Counted from the stretch's first letter, positions 15,086 through 23,773 are shown. The stretch: DNA of 42,261 bases from Caldibacillus debilis DSM 16016 (GCF_000383875.1 NZ_KB912892.1:1-42261), one strand, 5' to 3'. The notes: generated from the letters alone by a model not told the origin. Numbers and translations: made by a program.

Positions 15086-16690
15086 TCAGCCGGCCAGATC
15101 CCTCCGTCTGTAGCCGATCATCCCCGCTGCCGCCGCCACAGCCGCAATGGCCGTCAGAACGGTCAAGGAAAGCCAGTCGATATTTTCCTTCAACGTATCC
15201 GGAATATGTTCAAAAACGGACAAACGGGTCAGCCATTCCGGCAAATCCAATAAATCCTTTAAATAAAGGACGAAGAAACAATAGACCAAATATAACCAAA
15301 GCAGGTTCGCCGCCTTCGGAAAGAACCCGATGATCAGAACCGCCGCCCCCGCCAATGCCCACAGCGCCGGCAAATAGACGAACGCCGATCGGAACAGGTC
15401 CACCGCGGCCAGGGGTTCCTCCATCGTCGCATACAGCGCGGACCAAAGGCCGAGGGCAGCCATGGCTTGCATCAAAACGGAAACGCCGACGGCCGTTCCA
15501 AAGAAGGCCGCCATCATGCGATAGCGGGACACCGGGCGGCTGTAAAAATGTTCCATCCGGTTTTTCTGTTCTTCACTTTTTAATTTGAAAAGGACGATTA
15601 ACGTCGGCACGGAACCGATCAAGGACAGGATCGCCAGCACCAGCCCCAGGAATTGTTCAAGCAAGGAATTTCCGGAATCGGAGTTCAAGAAAACCTGCAA
15701 ATAATCCAGTTCCTGCAAATAGGTTTCCAAATCGTTCACGATTGACCCGTAGGAAGCGCCCAACAAAAAGACGCCGATTCCCCATGAAATGATCTGCGTT
15801 CTTTCCAGGCGAACCACGAAGCCGGGAAGTGTTTGCAAAAAGCGGGAAGCGCGGCTCCTGCCTTTTCTTTCCGGGAGAAATCCCGTCCCCATGTCGCGGA
15901 TGTTATTCAAATAAAAGGCCAGGACCCCCGCGGCGGCGGCAAAAACCAATGCAAAAATGACGGGCCGCCAATCATTGCTGTAAAACACCTCCGTCCGGAC
16001 CGCCCAGCCGAGCGGAGAAATCATGGAAACCGTTTCGTTCGACACGTCCCCCGCGGCCCGGATGATGTAAGCGACGATTAAAAAGGCGAAGGAAAACATT
16101 GTCGCAGCCCTTGCCGTCTCCATGAACTGGGCGAACAGGGAGGTTACGGCGGCAAAAGCCAATCCGAACGCGCCGAGAACGCATCCGTAAAGGAAGGAGC
16201 TTTCCCAATCCATCCCGGAAATATCCAGCGCACCTAGCCCGAAACCGGTCAGCAGGGCCAGCAAGCCGTTGACCAGGAATACCTCCAACGCGGCGGCGTT
16301 CAAATAGGCGAGCCTTCCCACGGGCAGGGAGCGGACCAATTCGATCCTGCCCTCTTCTTCGTCCTGCCGCATCGTCTTTCCCACCATTAAAATATTCATG
16401 ACAGCTACGGCTACCACGGTAAACAACAGCATTTCATGGCCAAATATTACAGCCGTGTTATAGTCCTCCGGCGGGTAACCGGGTCCCAGCATGGCCACCA
16501 TTGCCGGATTTTGCAACGTTAAAGCCATGGCTTGGATTTCTTCATCAGTTTTATAAAGGGACGGATAGGCAAGCGCCGTCGCCAAGGTCGTAAAGAGAAT
16601 GCCCGCAAGCCAGATGATGATCTTGAAACGGTCTTGGCGGAGGATCAGCTTCGTGATCTTGAATGTCCCTTTCGCCAGTTGTCCTTTCAT
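15086..16690 (-). CDS. ABC-2 type exporter permease
   Basis: A 534-residue membrane protein with about twelve hydrophobic segments arranged as two similar halves, typical of the permease partner in two-gene ABC exporters of antibiotics or toxic compounds (TetAB(46)/YxlG-like designs). Soluble loops include KTMRQDEEEGRIELVRSLPV after the first helices, a common feature of such permeases, and FKLKSEEQKNRMEHFYSRPV at the matching place in the second half. The first ATG (16696) overlaps the ATPase stop but has GGAGG almost touching it. The second ATG at 16690 has GGAGG at 7 bases and is preferred. It would form the channel driven by the upstream ATPase. The exported substrate is unknown; a TetR regulator heading the operon suggests a drug or lipid-like compound. 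Confidence 0.85.
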   Translation of the reverse strand: MKGQLAKGTFKITKLILRQDRFKIIIWLAGILFTTLATALAYPSLYKTDEEIQAMALTLQNPAMVAMLGPGYPPEDYNTAVIFGHEMLLFTVVAVAVMNILMVGKTMRQDEEEGRIELVRSLPVGRLAYLNAAALEVFLVNGLLALLTGFGLGALDISGMDWESSFLYGCVLGAFGLAFAAVTSLFAQFMETARAATMFSFAFLIVAYIIRAAGDVSNETVSMISPLGWAVRTEVFYSNDWRPVIFALVFAAAAGVLAFYLNNIRDMGTGFLPERKGRSRASRFLQTLPGFVVRLERTQIISWGIGVFLLGASYGSIVNDLETYLQELDYLQVFLNSDSGNSLLEQFLGLVLAILSLIGSVPTLIVLFKLKSEEQKNRMEHFYSRPVSRYRMMAAFFGTAVGVSVLMQAMAALGLWSALYATMEEPLAAVDLFRSAFVYLPALWALAGAAVLIIGFFPKAANLLWLYLVYCFFVLYLKDLLDLPEWLTRLSVFEHIPDTLKENIDWLSLTVLTAIAAVAAAAGMIGYRRRDLAG

Positions 16691-16692
16691 GG

Positions 16693-17604
16693 TCATTCCT
16701 CCCCGATTCCGGATGCGGACCGCTCCGATCCTTCATAATGGCGCAAGAACAAATCTTCCAAGGTGGGCGGGGTGCATTCCAGCTTCTGGATCCCGAACTG
16801 GCTCAAATGGCGGATCACCCCGTCCATTTCTTCCGTATCGACTTGGAAGGAGATCCGCAAATTTTCCATGACGAGATGATGGACGCCTTTCAGGTTCTCC
16901 AAGCCGTGAACCGGCTCCTTCGTTTCCACGGTCATATGGTTGCGGGTGAGATGGCGCAGGTCGGCCAGCGTCCCCGAATCGATGATCCGCCCCTGGCGGA
17001 TGATGGCCACCTTTTCGCACAGCTTTTCCACTTCCGATAAAATATGGCTGGACAAAAACACGCTTTTTCCAGCATCCCGCACTTCCCGGACGCATTCCTG
17101 GAAGATGCGCTCCATCAGCGGATCCAAACCGGAGGTGGGCTCATCCAAAATATAGAGATCCGCATCGGAGGCAAAGGCGGCCACAAGGGCGACCTTTTGC
17201 CGGTTTCCCTTGGAATAGGTCCGGCATTTCTTCGTCGGGTCGAGATCAAATCTCTCCAGAAGTTCATCCCGTTTCCGGGCATCCACCCTTCCTCTCATCT
17301 TCAACAACAGATCGATCACTTCGCCGCCGGTTAAATTCGGCCAAAGATTGACATCCCCGGGGACATAGGCGATGCGCTTATGAATCTCCACCGCGTCCTT
17401 CCAGGCATCTTTGCCGAAGATTTTCACTTCCCCTTCCGTCGGTTTCAGCATCCCGAGCATGATCCGTATCGTCGTCGATTTCCCCGCGCCGTTCGGTCCG
17501 ATGAACCCGTAGATTTCCCCTTCCTCGATCGTGAGATCGACATGGTCAAGGGCGGTAAATTTCCCGAATTTTTTCGTTAAACCCTTCACTTCCACCATGC
17601 TCAT
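16693..17604 (-). CDS. ABC exporter ATP-binding protein
   Basis: A 303-residue ATPase with Walker A GPNGAGKST near residue 38, an ABC signature in YSKGNRQKVALVAAF near 134, Walker B LYILDEPTSGLDPL near 153 and the switch SSHIL near 186. The C-terminal 80 residues form the usual extension of exporter ATPases of the DrrA/CcmA type. ATP hydrolysis drives transport by the permease encoded immediately downstream, whose coding region overlaps or abuts its stop. ATG at 17604 follows GGAGGG at 6 bases. It is the second gene of the tetR-ATPase-permease operon, 13 bp after the regulator. Confidence 0.92.
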   Translation of the reverse strand: MSMVEVKGLTKKFGKFTALDHVDLTIEEGEIYGFIGPNGAGKSTTIRIMLGMLKPTEGEVKIFGKDAWKDAVEIHKRIAYVPGDVNLWPNLTGGEVIDLLLKMRGRVDARKRDELLERFDLDPTKKCRTYSKGNRQKVALVAAFASDADLYILDEPTSGLDPLMERIFQECVREVRDAGKSVFLSSHILSEVEKLCEKVAIIRQGRIIDSGTLADLRHLTRNHMTVETKEPVHGLENLKGVHHLVMENLRISFQVDTEEMDGVIRHLSQFGIQKLECTPPTLEDLFLRHYEGSERSASGIGEE

Positions 17605-17617
17605 GGAAATCCCTCCG

Positions 17618-18247
17618 TCACTTATAAAAACATGTTTTTAAAACCGCCAAATACTCGTCGAATTCCTGCCAATACGGCGTCAAATCGACTTCCGACAGCT
17701 TTTTTCCCCTGAAGGCTTCCCTTAAATCGAGCTCATAGCCTTTCATCGCCCATTTGATCAATTGAAAGGCCTTATCGGGATCGACGCCGTCGCGGAATTT
17801 TGTCCGGTCGATCCTTTTTTGCCGGTAAAGCCGCTCTTGAAGCAGCGCGTAGATCTCTTCGTACTTTTTCTTAAACGGTTCCGGCCATTCCTGTTCGACC
17901 TCCAAAATGAATCTTCCCAAAAACAGGGTCACTTCCGGGAATCGGACCAAAAATTCAAACTTGATCCGGGCGACATGGCCGAGACGGTCGATCACATCCT
18001 CAATCGAGTCATCGATCCGGTTCAAATAATGCTCCTTTACCGTTTCAAAACTGTAATCGATCAAATACAGATAAAGATCCTGTTTGCTGTTGAAATAATA
18101 AAACAGCATCCCTTTCCCGATTCCCGCTTCCTTCACGATCCGGTTCGTCGACGCCTGTTCGTATCCTTTATCCGCAAATTCTTTCAAGGCTGCACGGATG
18201 ATCCGTTGTTTCTTTTCCTCGGGGAGTTTCTGAAACGGATCCGTCAA
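17618..18247 (-). CDS. TetR/AcrR family regulator of the ABC exporter operon
   Basis: A 209-residue TetR-family repressor. The N-terminal DNA-binding domain (about 10-60) has the family pattern RIIRAALKEFADKGYEQAST followed by NRIVKEAGIGKGMLFYYFNS and KQDLYLYLID. The C-terminal helical domain would bind an inducer. The start is put at a TTG (18247), because GGGAGG at 18254-18259 is 6 bases before it, while the ATG at 18253 directly touches GGAGG. As first gene of the operon it probably represses its own promoter through the palindrome at 18328-18344. Such self-controlled exporters are normally induced by their substrate; the ligand is not known. Confidence 0.88.
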   Translation of the reverse strand: MTDPFQKLPEEKKQRIIRAALKEFADKGYEQASTNRIVKEAGIGKGMLFYYFNSKQDLYLYLIDYSFETVKEHYLNRIDDSIEDVIDRLGHVARIKFEFLVRFPEVTLFLGRFILEVEQEWPEPFKKKYEEIYALLQERLYRQKRIDRTKFRDGVDPDKAFQLIKWAMKGYELDLREAFRGKKLSEVDLTPYWQEFDEYLAVLKTCFYK

Positions 18248-18327
18248 TGGCATCCTCCCTTTCGTAAATTGGATCGGGACCGGCCTTTCTGGCCTGGTCC
18301 CTCAAGTTTTTTGAAAAAATCTGAAAA

Positions 18328-18344
18328 TCGACCAATCTGGTCGA
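18328..18344. promoter_or_regulatory. Palindromic operator for the TetR regulator
   Basis: A perfect inverted repeat TCGACCA-atc-TGGTCGA lies 4 bases downstream of the -10 of the operon promoter, where it covers the expected start of transcription. Its size and place fit TetR-family operators; binding is inferred. Confidence 0.75.
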
Positions 18345-18348
18345 ATTC

Positions 18349-18377
18349 ATTATACCACCAACCCCCCGCCGCCTCAA
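18349..18377 (-). promoter_or_regulatory. Promoter of the tetR-ABC exporter operon
   Basis: Minus strand TTGAGG (18372-18377), 17-base spacer, TATAAT (18349-18354), with TGG before the -10 as an extended element. The operator follows at once. Confidence 0.75.
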
Positions 18378-18472
18378 GAAGGGTTTCAGGAACCGCTCCC
18401 TTTCGCCGGAAGCCCCGTTTCGCGGGTCGGCGGGCGGCGGGAAAAGCGGCCCTTCAAAAATATTCGGCAAAC

Positions 18473-18504
18473 AAAAAAGGCGTCCCTTGCTGATGGGACA
18501 CCTT
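18473..18504 (-). terminator. Rho-independent terminator downstream of pgcA
   Basis: On the minus strand AAGGTGTCCC pairs with GGGACGCC(TT) around an 8-base loop, followed by TTTTTTG. It is about 130 bases past the pgcA stop. Confidence 0.75.
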
Positions 18505-18578
18505 CTTCGAACGTGCCATGAAAGCATGCTTCTTGTCCTAAGCTTCCCGCCCACGGCCGGATGCCTCGGATCTTTCCG

Positions 18579-18606
18579 AAAAAAGCCTTACGGGCGAAAG
18601 GCCCGT
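18579..18606 (-). terminator. Possible first terminator downstream of pgcA
   Basis: ACGGGC-ctttc-GCCCGT on the minus strand is followed after five bases (aaggc) by TTTTTT. The gap before the T-run makes it weaker than the hairpin at 18473-18504. Confidence 0.45.
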
Positions 18607-18636
18607 TGCCGCGGGACGCCCTTTTTGCCCTTTCGG

Positions 18637-20382
18637 TCATTTTTGCAGAATCTTTTCCACCATCGCCATCACGTTCGTTTCCAGCTGCCGGAGCCGGGCT
18701 TCACTTTGCGCCTCGGAATCCCCCCGGACGGCAAAATAGAACTTGCACTTCGGCTCCGTTCCGGAAGGCCGGATGCAGAACCAGGATTCGTCCGCCAAAT
18801 AATATTTCAATACGTTCGATTTCGGCAAATGGATCGGGGTGGTTTGGCCGGCGGCCTTGTCCACCCTTTTTTGGGTTAAATAATCTTCCGTTATGGCCAC
18901 CGGGATGCCGCTCACTTCTTCCGGCGGATTTTGCCGGAAGGCATCCATGATCGCCCGGATTTTTTCCGCTCCGTCCTTTCCTTTCAACGTGATAGACCGC
19001 AGAGACTCTTTGTAAAAGCCGTACTTTTTGTATATCTCCATCAATACGTCGTAGAGGCTTTTCCCTTGGGCTTTATAATAGGCGGCCGCCTCCGCCGCAA
19101 ACAGCGCCGCCTGGATGGCGTCCTTGTCGCGGACAAAATCGCCGATGAGATAGCCGTAACTTTCCTCGTAGCCGAATTGGAACACGTGGGACCCGGTTTC
19201 CTTGAATTCCTTGATCTTTTCCCCGATGAATTTGAATCCGGTAAGGGTATCGATCGTTTCCACGCCGAAATCGGAAGCGATGGCGCGCCCCAGTTCGGAG
19301 GTGACGATCGTCTTCAACACCGCGCTGTTTCGGACAAGCATTCCCTTTTCCTGTTTCTGGGACAAAAGATAATAAAGCAGGATGGCCCCCGTTTGGTTCC
19401 CCGTCAATACCACATAGTCTCCCCGGCCGTTTTTGACGACGATCCCCAGCCGGTCGCTGTCCGGGTCCGTCCCCATGATCAGGTCCGCATCGTATTTTTT
19501 CCCGTAGCGGATGGCGATTTCGAAGGCTTCATGCTCTTCCGGATTCGGCGATTTGACCGTGGAAAAATCCGGATCCGGCTGCTCCTGTTCTTTAACGACA
19601 TAGACGTTTTGAAAGCCGAACTCCCTTAATCCCGTTTGCACCAATTGACCGGCGGTACCGTGCAGGGGGGTGAAAACGATCTTCAAATCCTTGCCCCCGT
19701 TTAAAATGACATCCCGGTTCAATTGGATCGTTTTCAATTTCTCGATATAGGCCAAGTCGATGTTTTCGCCGATAAATTGCAGCAGGCCTCGATCGATCAG
19801 TTCTTGTTCGCCCGGCACCGTCAGGGAAAGCTCATCTTCCACTTCATACACGTAACGGATGAGTTCGTCGGCCGCTTTCGGCGTCAGCTGGCCGCCGTCT
19901 TCCCCGTACACCTTGTAGCCGTTGTATTCCGGCGGATTATGGCTGGCGGTGATCACCACCCCGGCAGCGGCATGCAAATAGCGCACCGCAAAGGAAAGCT
20001 CCGGGGTCGGACGGAGGGACTCGAAAACATAGGCTTTAATCCCGTGTTTTCCGACCGTCTTTGCCGTTTCCAGGGCAAATTCCCTCGACTTGCGGCGGGA
20101 GTCATAGGCGATGACAACCCCTTGCTTGGCCTTTTCCTCGCCGCCCGATGCCAGCAAAAATCTCGCCAATCCTTCGGAAGCCTTCCTCACCGTATAAATG
20201 TTGATCCGGTTCGTGCCCGGGCCGATCTCCCCGCGCATGCCGCCGGTGCCGAATTCCAGGTATTTATAAAAAAGGTCTTCCAGTTTTTTTTCGTCTTTCG
20301 CCATCTCTTCCAGCTGTTTTTTCAATTCCGGATCCAAGTTTTCAAAGCGCAGCCATCTCTCCGCTCTTTGTTTCCATTCCAT
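18637..20382 (-). CDS. pgcA: Phospho-sugar mutase (alpha-phosphoglucomutase)
   Basis: A 581-residue alpha-D-phosphohexomutase with the length and motifs of PgcA of B. subtilis, which interconverts glucose 6-phosphate and glucose 1-phosphate. The phosphoserine loop is [16 protein letters not shown] (Ser near 146). The metal-binding loop is [15 protein letters not shown] near 306, the sugar-binding loop is [20 protein letters not shown] near 398, and the phosphate-binding loop is [19 protein letters not shown] near 538. Glucose 1-phosphate feeds UDP-glucose, used for the glycolipid anchor of lipoteichoic acid and for teichoic acid glucosylation, which suits the other envelope genes nearby. The ATG at 20382 has GGGGG about 9 bases upstream. 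It is a single-gene unit, with a -10 at 20418 and terminators downstream. Confidence 0.93.
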   Translation of the reverse strand: MEWKQRAERWLRFENLDPELKKQLEEMAKDEKKLEDLFYKYLEFGTGGMRGEIGPGTNRINIYTVRKASEGLARFLLASGGEEKAKQGVVIAYDSRRKSREFALETAKTVGKHGIKAYVFESLRPTPELSFAVRYLHAAAGVVITASHNPPEYNGYKVYGEDGGQLTPKAADELIRYVYEVEDELSLTVPGEQELIDRGLLQFIGENIDLAYIEKLKTIQLNRDVILNGGKDLKIVFTPLHGTAGQLVQTGLREFGFQNVYVVKEQEQPDPDFSTVKSPNPEEHEAFEIAIRYGKKYDADLIMGTDPDSDRLGIVVKNGRGDYVVLTGNQTGAILLYYLLSQKQEKGMLVRNSAVLKTIVTSELGRAIASDFGVETIDTLTGFKFIGEKIKEFKETGSHVFQFGYEESYGYLIGDFVRDKDAIQAALFAAEAAAYYKAQGKSLYDVLMEIYKKYGFYKESLRSITLKGKDGAEKIRAIMDAFRQNPPEEVSGIPVAITEDYLTQKRVDKAAGQTTPIHLPKSNVLKYYLADESWFCIRPSGTEPKCKFYFAVRGDSEAQSEARLRQLETNVMAMVEKILQK

Positions 20383-20417
20383 GCATTGATTCCCCCAAGA
20401 ATTTGATTCCGAAAAAA

Positions 20418-20426
20418 TTATACCAA
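20418..20426 (-). promoter_or_regulatory. Extended -10 promoter of pgcA
   Basis: The minus strand reads TGGTATAAT, 35 bases before the pgcA start, with no good -35 at 17 bases. Confidence 0.5.
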
Positions 20427-20539
20427 ATGATCCGGGAAAAACCTATCCGCGCCAAAAAAAGTTCCTTATTTTTCCTGTTTTAACGGGCCGTTCCGCCGCG
20501 GCGAAACTTCCGGCATGCGGCGCCGGGCGGCAAGGCGCA

Positions 20540-20591
20540 GGACCTAGAAGGGGAGGCTCCGGCCGGAAAAGCTCCGCGGCCCTTTAGGTCC
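20540..20591. other. Structured GC-rich intergenic element
   Basis: GGACCTAGAAGGG (20540-20552) pairs with CCCTTTAGGTCC (20580-20591) leaving one bulged base, and encloses further GC-rich self-complementary sequence. More hairpins follow, such as GCCGGCATTTTGCCGGC near 20630. The 20427-20969 stretch has no gene; this may be a structured 5' region or an unnamed RNA. Confidence 0.4.
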
Positions 20592-20730
20592 TTTGAAAGA
20601 TTTGCCCTGCGGAAGGAACACCGCCGGCATTTTGCCGGCCGGGAAATGCCCGCCGATCCGGCGGCTTCCTTTCACGGCCCGGACGAATGGCAGGATCCGG
20701 GAAAAATGTTTTGCACAAAAGGGGCCGCCT

Positions 20731-20812
20731 CGGAAGTTTTCAATGATCACCGGCGGGCACCCATGTGCACAAGTATTGAAGCCACCGTTTCAGCCGGAAG
20801 TTTTCATTGATC
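20731..20812 (+). repeat. 18-bp direct repeat pair
   Basis: CGGAAGTTTTCAATGATC (20731-20748) and CGGAAGTTTTCATTGATC (20795-20812) differ at one base and start 64 bp apart, upstream of the Gfo/Idh/MocA gene. They could be paired protein-binding sites or a small duplication. Confidence 0.6.
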
Positions 20813-20969
20813 CCGCTTCCCTGCCATGACTTTTTGTCCCCGCTGTAGTAAAGTAAAAGAAGGGAATCCGCTTTATCCCTCGGCTTTCCTCCTTCCGGCC
20901 GGAAGTCCGGCCGGCTCATGTGGAAGAACGATTGATCTCGCAAACGAAACAAGGAAAGGGGAAGATTGG

Positions 20970-21956
20970 ATGATCCGATTTGCCGTGATCGGAACGAATT
21001 GGATTACGGATAAATTCATTGAAGCCGGGTATCTCGCCGGAGACTTTCAGCTCGCCGCCGTCTATTCCCGCACGGCGGAGCGGGCGAAGGAATTCGCCGG
21101 GAAGTACGGGGTGGACACCATCTTTACCGACTTGGAGCAAATGGCAAAAAGCGACGCTTTCGACGCGGTTTATATCGCCAGCCCGAACGCCCTGCATTGC
21201 GAACAGGCCGTCCTCATGATGCGGCACGGGAAACATGTCCTTTGCGAAAAGCCGCTGGCCTCCAACTTCCGGGAAGCGCAACGGATGCTCGATACGGCAA
21301 GGGAAAACCGGGTGCTGTTCATGGAAGCCCTGAAAACGACCTTTATTCCGACTTTTTTGAGCATAAAAGAAAACTTGCCGAAAATCGGGAAGATCAGACG
21401 GGCGTTTTTTAATTTTTGCCAATACTCTTCCCGCTATGACGCCTATAAAGAAGGGATCCTGTTAAACGCCTTTAATCCCGCCTTCTCCAACGGAAGCCTG
21501 ATGGATATCGGCGTTTATTGCCTGTATCCCGCCGTCTTTCTTTTCGGCGAACCGGAGAAGGTCCTGGCGAACGCCTTCATGCTCGAATCCGGCGTCGACG
21601 GGGAAGGGAGCGTCATTTTATCCTATCGGGACATGGAAGCCGTCCTGATCCACTCGAAGATCGCCAATTCCTTCATCCCGTCGGAAATCCAAGGGGAAAA
21701 AGGGACAATCATCATCGACAAGATCTCCTCCCCGGCCAAAGCGACGATCGTCTACAACGACGGCACAAGGGAAGAGATCGGCAGAAAACAGGAGGAGAAT
21801 ACCATGGTCTATGAGGTGAAGGAATTCGTCCGGCTGATCCGGGAAGGGAAGCGGGAATCGGCCGTGAACAGTTTTGAAACCTCCCTCCTGACCGCAAAGA
21901 TCATGGAAAATATCCGCCGGCAGATCGGCCTCGTTTTCCCGGCGGACCAAAAATAA
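20970..21956 (+). CDS. Gfo/Idh/MocA family oxidoreductase
   Basis: A 328-residue NAD(P)-dependent oxidoreductase. The N-terminal Rossmann domain begins MIRFAVIGTNWITDKFIEAG, with an atypical glycine pattern. VYIASPNALHCEQAVLMMRH leads to the family CEKP motif in HGKHVLCEKPLASNFREA near residue 95. The C-terminal alpha/beta domain has SNGSLMDIGVYCLYPAVFLF near 172. Family members oxidise or reduce sugars, inositols or related polyols. It resembles uncharacterised Bacillus members such as YulF, but the substrate cannot be named. The ATG at 20970 follows AAGGAAAGGGGAAG and starts the Rossmann strand; in-frame codons further upstream encode no family sequence. It is a single gene closed by the terminator at 22087. 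Confidence 0.85.
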   Translation: MIRFAVIGTNWITDKFIEAGYLAGDFQLAAVYSRTAERAKEFAGKYGVDTIFTDLEQMAKSDAFDAVYIASPNALHCEQAVLMMRHGKHVLCEKPLASNFREAQRMLDTARENRVLFMEALKTTFIPTFLSIKENLPKIGKIRRAFFNFCQYSSRYDAYKEGILLNAFNPAFSNGSLMDIGVYCLYPAVFLFGEPEKVLANAFMLESGVDGEGSVILSYRDMEAVLIHSKIANSFIPSEIQGEKGTIIIDKISSPAKATIVYNDGTREEIGRKQEENTMVYEVKEFVRLIREGKRESAVNSFETSLLTAKIMENIRRQIGLVFPADQK

Positions 21957-22086
21957 GTTCACGAAAACCAGTGACTCCTTTGCCCGGGCAAAAAAGCCCG
22001 CTTCCCCGGCGAACCCCTCCCGCAGGAAAGGTTCCGCCGTCCGGACGGGCCCCGAAAGGGCGGGGATCCGGCAACTGAAACGGAAC

Positions 22087-22113
22087 GGGCCGGCGTTTCG
22101 CCGGCCCTTTTTA
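22087..22113 (+). terminator. Rho-independent terminator of the oxidoreductase gene
   Basis: GGGCCGGCG-ttt-CGCCGGCCC followed by TTTTT, perfect stem. The end of the converging AI-2E-family gene (stop at 22111) lies inside the T-run. Confidence 0.9.
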
Positions 22114-23178
22114 AGCAGATACTTCCTCTTTCTTTTCCGCCCCGTCTTTTTCCGGGGTCTCGATGGTTTTGATCCCCAGCACATCCAAAATGAAGACGAA
22201 AATCGGGATCCCGAGGATCATCCCCCATACCCCGAAAAAATGCTCGCCGAAAATCAAAACGATGAAGGTATAAAAAACGGGGAGATTCGTTTTCGCCGAC
22301 ATAAATTTCGGATTCAAAATATAGGCCTCAATGGCGTGGATGACGGCGATCATGATCAGCACATAAACCACTTTGATGACGCCGCCGATGCTGTAAGCGA
22401 TAAAACATAAGGGGATCAGGGAAATGATGACGCCGGCCACGGGAATCAGCCCGAGGAAAAAGATCATGATCGCGAGCCCGAACAATTGCGGAAAATCCAT
22501 CAGCCAGAGGAAAAAGACCGTCAAGAAGGTGTTGACCGTGGCGATCAAAAATTGGGCTTCGATCACCTTGCCGAAGGTCCGGATGAATTTCCTCCCGAAA
22601 TACTCGATTTCATTGTAAAAGGAACTGATCTTGCTGTCCTTGAACTTGCCGGTAAAGGCGATGATCCTTTCCTTTTCCAGCAGAAAGAACAGGCTTAAAA
22701 TCAAGGATAGCAGCACATGCAGGCTGATTGTGCCGATATTGCTGAAATATTTGACCAAAAATGAAACGCCGACGCTGATATAATTGGTAATTTCATACCG
22801 CTTGATCTGTTCGACGATGAAGTTGATGACGACATTGTCCTGGGGCTTGGAGTAAAAATCGGTCAGCTGTCTGATCAGCTGGGTGATTTCGTTCACGAAT
22901 ACCGGCGTATATTTTACGATCCCGTATGTTAAAGCGAAAATGGCTAAAGAGTACAATATAAAAATCGTAATTTTCCTGTTGAGCGGCACCCGTCTGGAAA
23001 TAAACCTTTCCAGGCCGTTCATCAAAAAGGAAAAAATGAAGGTCAATAAAATGATGTTGATGATCCCCCGCAACAGGTAAAGAACAAAGATTAATATGGC
23101 AAAAATAATAACCCGCTTCCATCCGGTACCTTGAAAAATCTTTTTTACTTCAGATTCCACCTGGCCCTCTCCCATCAT
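22111..23178 (-). CDS. AI-2E transporter family (PerM-like) membrane protein
   Basis: A 355-residue membrane protein of the UPF0118/AI-2E transporter family. It has two or three N-terminal helices (RVIIFAILIFVLYLLRGIIN), a soluble middle segment with NEITQLIRQLTDFYSKPQDN, and about five C-terminal helices including the family block IHAIEAYILNPKFMSAKTNL, which precedes PVFYTFIVLIFGEHFFGVWG. Members have been linked to autoinducer-2 export or to sodium/proton antiport, and the function here is unknown. The start is set at the first of two ATGs (23178, 23175) with AAGGA 7-8 bases upstream; a longer reading from 23265 has no family sequence at its front. A GTG at residue 7 behind GGGAGAGGG is an alternative. 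Confidence 0.82.
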   Translation of the reverse strand: MMGEGQVESEVKKIFQGTGWKRVIIFAILIFVLYLLRGIINIILLTFIFSFLMNGLERFISRRVPLNRKITIFILYSLAIFALTYGIVKYTPVFVNEITQLIRQLTDFYSKPQDNVVINFIVEQIKRYEITNYISVGVSFLVKYFSNIGTISLHVLLSLILSLFFLLEKERIIAFTGKFKDSKISSFYNEIEYFGRKFIRTFGKVIEAQFLIATVNTFLTVFFLWLMDFPQLFGLAIMIFFLGLIPVAGVIISLIPLCFIAYSIGGVIKVVYVLIMIAVIHAIEAYILNPKFMSAKTNLPVFYTFIVLIFGEHFFGVWGMILGIPIFVFILDVLGIKTIETPEKDGAEKKEEVSA

Positions 23179-23371
23179 GAAAGATTCCTTATACCAATAT
23201 TTTAAGCCATTTTCCCTTCCGTGTATTGATAAAAATGAACGGTCTTTCGCGAAAAAAACTCCCATTTACGAATACGGATGACCGGCAATCCGGTGTCATT
23301 TTAACCGCCCTTCTAAAGAAAAATTTCATTGCAAGTTGTCCAATAACCGGAAAAACATGATCCGGCAAAGA

Positions 23372-23400
23372 TTGACAACCTGCGGTTCCCATGTTACGAT
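23372..23400 (+). promoter_or_regulatory. Promoter of the nrd operon
   Basis: TTGACA (23372-23377), 17-base spacer, TACGAT (23395-23400): a strong sigma-A type promoter. Transcription would start at about 23407, at the edge of the first NrdR box. Confidence 0.8.
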
Positions 23401-23408
23401 GTACCCAA

Positions 23409-23424
23409 ACACTATATTTTGTGT
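23409..23424. promoter_or_regulatory. NrdR box 1
   Basis: ACACTATATTTTGTGT matches the NrdR consensus (acaCwAtATaTwGtgt) at 15 of 16 positions. NrdR is the zinc-finger/ATP-cone repressor of ribonucleotide reductase genes. The site covers the likely start of transcription. Confidence 0.85.
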
Positions 23425-23439
23425 TTTTCTTGAATGATA

Positions 23440-23455
23440 AAACAATATATTGAGT
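23440..23455. promoter_or_regulatory. NrdR box 2
   Basis: AAACAATATATTGAGT matches the NrdR consensus at about 14 of 16 positions. Its centre lies 31 bp from the centre of box 1, three helical turns, the usual spacing of paired NrdR boxes. Confidence 0.8.
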
Positions 23456-23461
23456 ATCGGC

Positions 23462-23675
23462 AAGTCAAGGTGCCTGAACAAGGCTTAAAAGGGAATCCGG
23501 TGAAAATCCGGAACTGTCCCCGCAACTGTAAATGCGTACGAACGGGTCATATCCACTGTATCGAAGGGCCGGCGCTCCAAGACGCGTCCTCCGCACCAAT
23601 CCGGCCATTCGATGCGGGAAGGGACCCAAGTAGGATGATGCATGAGTCAGGAGACCTGCCTTGCTTGCCTAAAGT
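23462..23675 (+). ncRNA. Adenosylcobalamin (B12) riboswitch
   Basis: The conserved parts of the cobalamin aptamer appear in order: GGGAATCCGGTGAAAATCCG (from 23491), then GAACTGTCCCCGCAACTGTA, GGGAAGGGACCCAAGTAGGA in the 23618-23637 region, and the B12 box GAGTCAGGAGACCTGCC (23644-23660). It lies in the leader of the nrdE transcript and is followed by an intrinsic terminator at 23742. Cobalamin binding is expected to favour termination and switch off the B12-independent reductase. Aptamer edges are approximate. Confidence 0.95.
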
Positions 23676-23741
23676 TTCACTTCTTCGGGGGTTGGGAAGG
23701 TGAAACGATGGCGAATGGGATCCGTCCTTTTCCTGTCGTTT

Positions 23742-23773
23742 ATCCGCTTTCAACCCCGAGCGGATATTTTTTT
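23742..23773 (+). terminator. Riboswitch-controlled terminator before nrdE
   Basis: ATCCGCT (23742-23748) pairs with AGCGGAT (23759-23765), followed by ATTTTTTT, 30 bases before the nrdE start. A separate stem GTTTCAC/GTGAAAC at about 23674-23706 lies between aptamer and terminator and may take part in the switch. Confidence 0.85.

Noticed and set aside
14827-15333. A 168-residue frame starting 4 bases before the repeat-peptide gene
   Set aside because: It runs through the terminator hairpin into the antisense of the ABC permease; the silent variation between repeats protects the PPAPWVN frame, not this one.
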